Source of the DNA: Pycnopodia helianthoides
Lineage: Eukaryota > Echinodermata > Asteroidea > Forcipulatida > Asteriidae
DNA: 64,000 nucleotides
Assembly (NCBI GenBank): GCA_032158295.1
Contig: CM063253.1
Coordinates: 10,483,613 to 10,547,612 of the forward strand
Direction of reading: 5' to 3'
The position numbers were made by a program, and so were the translations under genes. The notes below the pieces were generated by a model, which saw only the letters and a list, made by a program, of their open reading frames with translations, was not told the origin of the DNA and ran no database searches. Positions 43,401 to 52,400 of this stretch are shown here, piece after piece (the stretch's first letter is position 1; each line of letters opens with the position of its first letter).

Positions 43401-46400
43401 GCACGGTAGTAGCGAGAACACAGTTACAACGAGGTAATTTTGTCGGCCCGTTACGAGCAAAGCATTGTTTTCAACCCTTTTGTAACAAGAATAATAAAAA
43501 GCCCAACAAAGGAAATACCTTCAACAGCCTGAAAATCATTATTTATGGCTTGTAAGACGATCAATAGAGGTGCTAACTGGACGCTATCGCTAGCAAGGCT
43601 GATCTGAAACTGGAGTCACGAGTCAGCGAGCAGGTTGTTAATTCCAAACTCCGGACAATGGTGGGATTAGGAGGCTTGCATGGTTCAAACAACGGAGCAG
43701 ATTCCATATTAAGTCAGCATTCATCAATTCATGTGAAATCTTCAGAAGAAATACTGATCCATCGAGTTTTACAAGTGCATGATGTGCATTTTCAGCAGAA
43801 AAAAACCACCGCAACTGAAAAGCTAAAATAATTGCGCGATCAATATTAAATGCAACAGCGAGATTTCCCTGGTACCTCGCGTCAGCAATGAACCATCTAA
43901 CATTACACAGGTGATTACCAATGAAAATCAAGATTTTATTTGTTGACTGCTGCGACCGAAGTTTTGCACCAAAACTTCGCTAAACAAAAACAGCAAGTTA
44001 AAATCTAAGACATTTTTTCAATCATTTAAAATGTAAGTTGATTTTATAAATTGACTTTCAAACTAAAATAACTAAATTAAAACATTTTTATTAGCCCAAT
44101 GTTGTGCTTGTTTGTGCGGTACATGCACACACTATGCACACAGTTATCCATGTATTGCAGCAGCCTTGTCTGTGTATACGTGCAGCCATTATGTCATGCA
44201 CTTTGTGCACAGTGCGTTGATTATTACCGTGATCGGGTATTACGAGCTTCGGATACAATGAGGAAAACGGGCTAGTCCGGCGGACCTCGTATTAACGGGA
44301 GTCAACTGTATATTAAGCACTGTCTTCAGTGGTGCATCATAAACATGGTCAGAAAACATGGCCCTACATGTATACGTAACAACCAATGCCATCCTTAGTT
44401 GGATAGAACTTGCGCATGTAATTGGCTAACAAGTTGTGCCAAGTAACTGCTCCCACAACAGCATTGGCACCACAGTAAAAGGCTTTTTTTTGGGGGGGGG
44501 CATTTTTAATAACAATGTGGATGTCAATCATTCTCTGCAAGGCGGCTGTTTATTTTCTGTTAAAATGTTTTATTTTTTTGATTGTTTAAAAAAATAAAAT
44601 TAATGAATTTAAAGGACCTGCGTGTGCAAAGGCTTTAAAAATTAACGCATTTAGGTTGTCTTGTACTCGAGTCAACTTATTCATCAAATAACAAATAATT
44701 GATGATGTAATTATAAAATACAAAACACAATTTGAAGGGGCGGGGCTTAATACACGTGCGTCGAACTCGACATTCTACACACATCGTCTCGAAAATTCTC
44801 AATGCGTAAAGTTATCTCCAGCCATAAAACACTTTAAAAGTATCAGAGAAATGGCACTTTTGCCAATAAAGACCGTGCGTACTGACAATATACACAAGAC
44901 TAACAATGCGCGTGCATCCATACAAAACACCGCGCATTGTTGTCAGTAGACTTTTCAAAGTCTCCACACATGTTCCTTTTCTGCAGCATTAAACATACGT
45001 TCAAACAATTAATCAAATAATCTGCACCGTTAGTGAAGCTAGGCATACGAGAAGTCTACACATTTCCTATTATCTCTCTGCATGTACATGTACAATGTAC
45101 ATGTACAGTACTGGCCACAAGTAATTCCAAATCCCCGCGAGTAGGGAACGGGTACCCGCGAGTAAACTGCGTGGCGGGTACGGGAACCCCCGCACCCACG
45201 CGGGGATTTTTTCAGGGGAGCAACGGGGTCCACGCAAGCGGTGGTACGTGCCGTGGCATACTTCGCGGGGCCCCACGAAGGCCCACGCAAGAAGTCTTGT
45301 AGCAACATCACGCATGGGTTAACATGAATACATTCCATGACAATAGCTCAATAGGCCTGCATTTGTACATACAGGTGCATGTAAAAACTAACAGTTTAAG
45401 GCATGAGTGAAACTTACAAAAACCAAAACAAATGACCAAGGAAGCGAAAGCTCCGTTCCGCTGAGAATCGACCGTGTACATGGCCGTGTTACGTTGCACA
45501 GATCAAAGGTCAGAATTACAGCACGCCATGTTTTTCTCTACGATCAACAAAATACCCCACAGCGCTGCCATCCCAGAGAATTCATCACCTCGATCCCGCG
45601 GATGTGCTTGCTCCTAGCGTGCTTTACATGTACTTTATTGTTAGGGGATGAAGAAATGGCATAGGTGCGAGGGAAATTCCCTTAGTGAGAAATCACCCCG
45701 TGTTTGGGAGAAGTCACGTGCACGTGCACGTGTGAAAGAATAAAAATCGAGGCACCAGCTTCAGAGATTGCGCGCAACGTTCAATCGTGGAAGTAGAAAC
45801 CATTAATTAATTGAGTCGGAATCTTCCTCCATGGTCGGACTTGTGATAAAAAGTACATAAAAAAGTACGGCGTTCTGTTTTCATGGAATATGGATATTAA
45901 ATTCATTGATTTTACCAAGTCTTGTTTGTTTATAATTGCTCATTTCCTCCCTGCAGTAAAACCGTTTTTCTGCGTTCGAAAAAACTTCACGAATATCGAA
46001 ATAATTAATAAACCAAACGGCTCTTTTCAGAGCCACCAAAAGTTCAAAAGAGTTGATGATCATTGTCATGTTACTTATCTAACACATCATGATGTGTGTG
46101 AATAAAAAAATAAATAATATAAATATAAATAAAATAATTATAAGCAATAAAATGATTAACATGACTGTGTGGGTTTAGTTTTAAAAGTGTTTATACGGTA
46201 ATTATTTTTGTTTGTTTAACTGTTTAAATAATTTTAAACTTACCTTAGCACAAACATAATAAAATGTTTTCACTGAAATAATTTACAACGGATGATGCTG
46301 TTTGAAAACGAATAACATACTGTAGGCCTCAAAAACCATTCACTTTTCCACGGACAGTTCAGTTCACCGTTTGGGAACTTGCAAAAAACTGTTGATGGCT

Positions 46401-49400
46401 GATAAATCCCATTAGTTGACCTTAATTTTGTTTTTTTCCATTAAGTTTTTTAACTAAGACAATTTAGACAAACTCAGGTTTTAGATATTTCACGGCGGTG
46501 GACCAGCTGAAACACCTTGCCAAGTGGTCCGGCTGGCCAGTCAAAAATATCAGCAACGGTACAATAGAACTCTGACAATTATTATTTTTTTAACTGAGGA
46601 GGCTACCTTTTAATACACAAAAGCTGCAGTTTTATTTGAAAAAACTTTTTAAATCAAAACTGCAGCTTTTGTGCAAGTAAATTTAATAAAATTTCGCCGC
46701 ACGGAACGTCCAAGTTTTCTTCACACATAGGCCCCCTAACATGCACACAGTACAAACTGGTAAAATTACACACAGAGTATACACAGTTTGCTGCATGTAC
46801 AGCACGATCAGCCAATGGAAAAATTTGTTTCTCACTATTTAGGAATTCAACAGCCAATAGCAACATTCCTTTAACGTTATGTACATTAGACAGTCCACTG
46901 TGTCTAGTTTTCACCTCCTTGGATAGATTGCCCATGCACTGTGTGGTGTGGCTATGCAGACTTACTGTGTAGGCACGTTGAACTGGTTTGCAGCCAGACT
47001 ACACATGTTTCTTCGACTCACATGTGGATGATGGTTTGTTTATTTCGACTGAAACGTCAGTGATTTGGGGTTTTACAACTATCTAAACTGATGCCTCCTG
47101 CTAGCAAAGTGTGAAAGACCCGGCGGCATTGAATATAGGGAACGGGAGTTTATCCGAGTTGAATAATGACACAAGACACAGGTGTCGTATATTTTTTACT
47201 AACTACTGACAATAAGCAGTAAAATCGACGATTGAACATTCGTAGAGAGGAACCTGAAAAAAAAAAAATTCCACGCCAGCGTACGTTGTAATAAACTACA
47301 GCCTGTATAATCACATGGATGCAGCACTTTGCATGATTTAACAACAAGATTTACCATGGAGGTAGAAATGGTTTTACGCATCAACGATTGCCGAACAAAG
47401 CCCCCCGTTACAACCCACGAACGTTGAACGGGTTGTGTGGCACATCTACGTGGCCCCGCAAATCTCTTACGGGGCCCACGGTACTTTTCTCGGGGTCCCC
47501 GTACACTCGCGGGGATTTTGCGGGGGTCCCCGCCACGTACTCGTTATCCCCCGCGAGTTACCCGCGGGGATTTGGAATTACTTGCGGCCGGTACTGTATG
47601 CGATGCACATGGAAGCGGGGCGGCAATTGTTAATGTGTCGATCTTTCACGAGCCGTGTGTGTCGTTTCGCGATATATGATTATTACAAAAGTAAACTTAC
47701 AATTTCTGACGAGAGATTAGCGAAATAAACAGGTATACCACCACATCCTACCCACTAAATTTTATATCAAATTCACACTGAACTCGGAGACCACATACAT
47801 GTACATGTGTACTTTGAAGTGAAAAATCCGGAAATCCAGAAAAATCCGGAAGATTCTCATGCCTACATATCTCTGAAATGTTCAGGAGTAGAATTCTTAA
47901 ATTATGTGTGTTCATAGCACCAACAAGGGATTGGGTTTTTTTTAAATAGCAAAATCTGAGACTGTGCCTGCCAAACTTTTCAGAATTTTAGGTGATTTTG
48001 CATAGAATGACCCAGTGGTTTAGTACCTTGTGGAAAAGAGCTAATTTGCATTTTTTTAAAAGAAGGAATGAACCTTTTTTCAAAGGGTTGTGCAAACCAT
48101 ATTACAAGGAACACTAATGAAGTACGAGTCTGACAACTACTTTTGATGTTATGCCTACTTCATGGTAAACATGGTAAAGCACATAACCGTAGAGTTATAT
48201 ACATGTGTACCTAAATGATATACATGTAATAATCTAATGAAGAAAGTTAAATGTGCTGATTATGGATTGGTCCAAGAATTAAATTTACAATAAATTTATC
48301 ATACAATGTAACACTGTACCTTTATAAACTGTTAATCGAGCAGTACTCCTGGCAGTGCCTGCTATGTTAGACGCAATACAGTGAAACTCTGCATCATCAC
48401 GCACATCTTTTAGTGGTTCTATCCTCAAAACTGACCCAGAAGGCATATCAAGAATTTCTGTTCTTATGTTTGTAGCCTCACGGGATCCTTTTTCCCATCG
48501 AAACAAGGGTGCAGGGTCTCCTGAAGCTAGACACACAAACTGAATAGCACCTCCAGCAATACCAAACTCGGACTGGATCTCTTTTGTGATGACTGGTGGT
48601 TGAACTGCAAAAATATACAAAAAAGAATAAGATATTCAGCAAACTAATTTTGTCTACATCGTGATTTCTGCAACCAATTTCACAATGTAGTGAGTAACAA
48701 TGCAGTGTCATAAAGCTAACCCACATGCAAGTTCTGTGAAACTGCAGCACTTACTGTAGATTCCATTTCACAAAACTTGTCCCAGCTGCAAATTGTTTTA
48801 ATAATGAAATAAATAATAAACACTGTCAGGGATGTGATAGGCTGTTGAAAAAAAACCTGAACTGTGAGCACTAAGCACAAAAGCAGGCGGAAGCGCAAAG
48901 CCTACATGTATATGGCGTGGGGATTCCGGGGCACACTTAAGGGCCCCAGAAAAAATTTGCTCTGATGCACTTTAGTGCTTCTTATGGTCTGTTTAAAGCA
49001 TAATTTTCTACATGTTTTTGAATTTAACTTTGTTTTCATACATATGTCTGAGACTGCTCTGAGGTCTGTGTTTGGGTGTAAACATCAAGGGAAATATTTA
49101 CTTTGAACAGAGCAGCCAGCAACTTCTCCCGCCAACTTCTCAAACCATGAGGCTAAAGTAACGGTTGAACAATACTTCTAAAATCTTTTTCCCAAGAACA
49201 TCGCCCAAGCTTAACCAATAACCGGTCTGAGAGATGTCGGAAATGATAATGCGAGAAAGTAATGTACATGTACATGTGTAGTTACCTTTTTTTGTTTCCA
49301 GTCACAGACACAAATTGTCGACTTGGTCTTGCATTTCATTTTACACAATTGTTACAACAAAATATAAAACGCACACATCATTGGTCTATTTTTTGATAAT

Positions 49401-52400
49401 CTGACCCCATTTCGAAATAGTAAAACAACACCCCAAAACATAATCGAGTAAGCCATGGAACGGTGGCAAACAAATGTTGATTCTGCCAGCGCACCATCAA
49501 AGCACCGTACGTTCTTGGGTAATCACCCAAAATGTTTAGCGCGTGGAGATTCGCGTGTGATTGGGCGCGTAAACATACCAGCAGCTATTTTTTCAAAACG
49601 TGTTTAGCTTGTCAATTGCCACGCCATTTGGCGCGTGGGTTTTAATGCATGGAGTCTACTTAATTTTGGGCTGCACTGTAAGTTAAACTTTAGTAGCGAT
49701 CCTTTTTGCACAATGCGCAATTTGTTGCCATTGGTTTAAATGCCACGATAATTATGGTGATGAGCTTATGAATATTTAATGAAGTCATTTAAGATGGTCG
49801 TTATGCGCTGTCGTGGAAGCGTGCCGAGAAAATGTTCTCATTTCTGATGTTCCGAGCGTCATTTAATGAAGGAAACATAAATCTAACTGATTAAAATAAT
49901 GACACAAGACACAGGTGCGGTATTTTATTATCTCCTATATGTAGCCGTATTCAGTAGAGAAATCAACCGTTGAAAATTCTCAGTGAGATGCGTAAAAACC
50001 CTTACACGCCAGTGTTTACAGTGGCGCTCGAAGTATAAGCCACACACGAAACACGATCATCGTGTCAGCGTGTACCGTGTGGTATTAGACACGACGGGAG
50101 ATTAAACATGCTTAATAGTAATCAGATATCGTTTCCTAAGCCCACACGAAACACGATGCATCCCGTCGATTCACCGACGAATGCACAAAAGAACTTGCTG
50201 TGTGAAACAGTTGCCGCAGGTTTCGAAACTAGCGGTCGGCGAGTCTAAACACATGAACTTGCTGTGTGTAACAGTTGCCGCAGATTCCAAAATTAGCGGT
50301 CGGCGACTCAAAAAACTTCCTTGAAAATTCACTTAACGGTGCCGCAGAACACGGACCACATCGTGATCACGATGTTCACAACGAGCGATACACAAACATT
50401 CACATCGTTTCCAATTTAAAGGCTTGTAGTCTTTGTTATCACGTGACTTTGCGTGCTACAATAAAGCTAAGAAATATTGAACGCTAGAGGGCATTTCAAA
50501 ACAATCTGATAGCATGAGAAATATACCACCAGCCTATTATGCGATAGCGTACAAAATCCACACGAAAGACTCTACGTTTCTGTGCATGTAGAAGGTTATT
50601 CCCCCCGAACGTGCAATACGCTGGTGTCGCGATAAAAGCAAATACAGCACTTGCTTCACTGGTCCGCACGCAAATTCTGTTGACAGCATGGTCTGCGGAG
50701 AACAGTTCCTTGGAAATGTCAGCTTGTTTTACGAAAGACTGCGCAATGTTTGGGCTTTATTTTTTTTTTTAAAGGACAGAATTTAGGATCCCCTGGACGA
50801 ATGGAAATAATATTTAACTGTATAACATGTATAATATAAGATTTGTTTCTCTTTATTTTATTTTTCCGGTGTTTTATGGTGATTTTTTTTGCGGGATGGT
50901 TGCACCAAGTAAAAATGCTGTTATGATGACGCAGTATTTTTTATCGCATGCATGGTTGCGCAAATTATTTTTTTAGTCCTAAATTTTGTGTCTGAAACGG
51001 ACGGTTACACGTTTAAAAAATAACCGTAAACGCACAGGCTTAACAAGTCTTGATATTTGCTTAATTTAATGTGGCCGCGATCGTGATTGGGATCGTTCAT
51101 TTCCAGTAAAAATTTGCATGAAATAAATGAAATAAATACAGTCTGGCTTGTTTTGCTTCCAACGTTAGTATTTTTAAAATAAGCTGACATTTCAAACAAC
51201 TTTAAAACTGACTTCACAATTTGGCTTCACAATCAACAGCTTACAGAAAATAATGCACAAACCGCTATAACATGAATAAACAAACGATCTTACATTTGTT
51301 TTCCAAAAGCATTAATTGTTTCATCAAGAAAACAGTGACAGCAAAAATACATTAAAATATAGCAACGGAGAAAATGCAGCTGGCCAGCCCTATCGTTTGT
51401 ATTCAACACGTGCACCACCGTTAACTTTCGGGTTGTGTGTGTGTGTGTGTGTCAAGTAGTACCATGGTAGAATGTATGGTGCTGCCAGACGAACGAGACT
51501 GCCCATATTTACATAGCGTGAAACGAATGTTTCTATTGGCTGTTGAATTCATACATACTGCGTTACGAATTTTCCCATTGGCCGATTTAGGGGTTTTACA
51601 ACTACATTGCTTGGGGCTATGAGCTAGCCAGCGAGTTAACCAATGGGGAAATTTGAATGTCCTGACCGCTGTGGGTCCTTTCTCTATGGCCCGTGTAATT
51701 TACTTGTAGTTTTAGTTTCAAAAGGGAACCTCCTCCGGTAAAAAAAAAATCAAAACAATTTCCGCAAATGTTTTTGACTGGTCAGTCGGACCTTTTTGAC
51801 AAGGTGTTTTATCTGATTCGCCACCGTTTCAACTGCGTTTCGTCAGCTAACTACCGCTATTGCCTAATGGGTGAACCCTGTAAATGATTCCAAGAAGTGG
51901 TTTCACCTAGCGCACATGACCTTCGGACCTTCAAAGGGGGATTGGATGATTGTCGATGGCTTTTTTCAAACCAAGACAACGTTTAGCACTAGCCACTTGC
52001 CGACATCGTGGGTGCTACATTTTGTACATTGCACATGGCTGCCAGTACCAAGCGGATGTGTTACTGTTGGAAACCCAGTCGAATAACAACATTCTCTTTG
52101 ATAAGAAAGTTTATTGTCTGCTAATCCTTTGGCTGTAATGGGTTAACTGCAGGGGATCGTGTTTCGGACGGATTAAGACACGCTATTTTATGACCGTGTT
52201 TTTTGTTTCACGTCACGATGATCGTGTTTCGTGTGGGCTTATACTCTGCAGCAGTACTGTATATTCATGTTATTTTAACATGTTTACGGGAGATGGGATG
52301 TTCAGACCATTCAAAATTCGCACAACAAAATATTGCTAACTAAAAAATTTCTCACCTGCAAGATTACTTTCTAGTGTCCAAACGATGGTGACTAATGCAA

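Larger units (their letters stand above)
45106..47596. mobile_element. Inserted TIR element with GC-rich ends (CAGTACTGGCC...)
   Basis: Left end CAGTACTGGCCACAAGTAAT continues TCCAAATCCCCGCG; the right end is its inverse (CGCGGGGATTTGGA, ATTACTTGCGGCCGGTACTG). TA lies directly outside on each side. About 200 bp at each end is very GC-rich and made of CCCGCGAGT / ACTCGCGGGG words, in sharp contrast to the AT-rich interior. The interior includes segments shared with 49.9-51.9 kb. No transposase recognised. Confidence 0.8.

Noticed and set aside
43638..43931. 97-codon minus-strand open frame as a possible pogo transposase fragment
   Set aside because: No DDE or helix-turn-helix pattern visible; the element is only 1 kb and looks non-autonomous.
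45033..45338. Overlapping open frames in both strands with Arg/Gly/Pro-rich products
   Set aside because: They arise from the GC-rich terminal repeats of the element at 45106; the same appears at 47388-47679.
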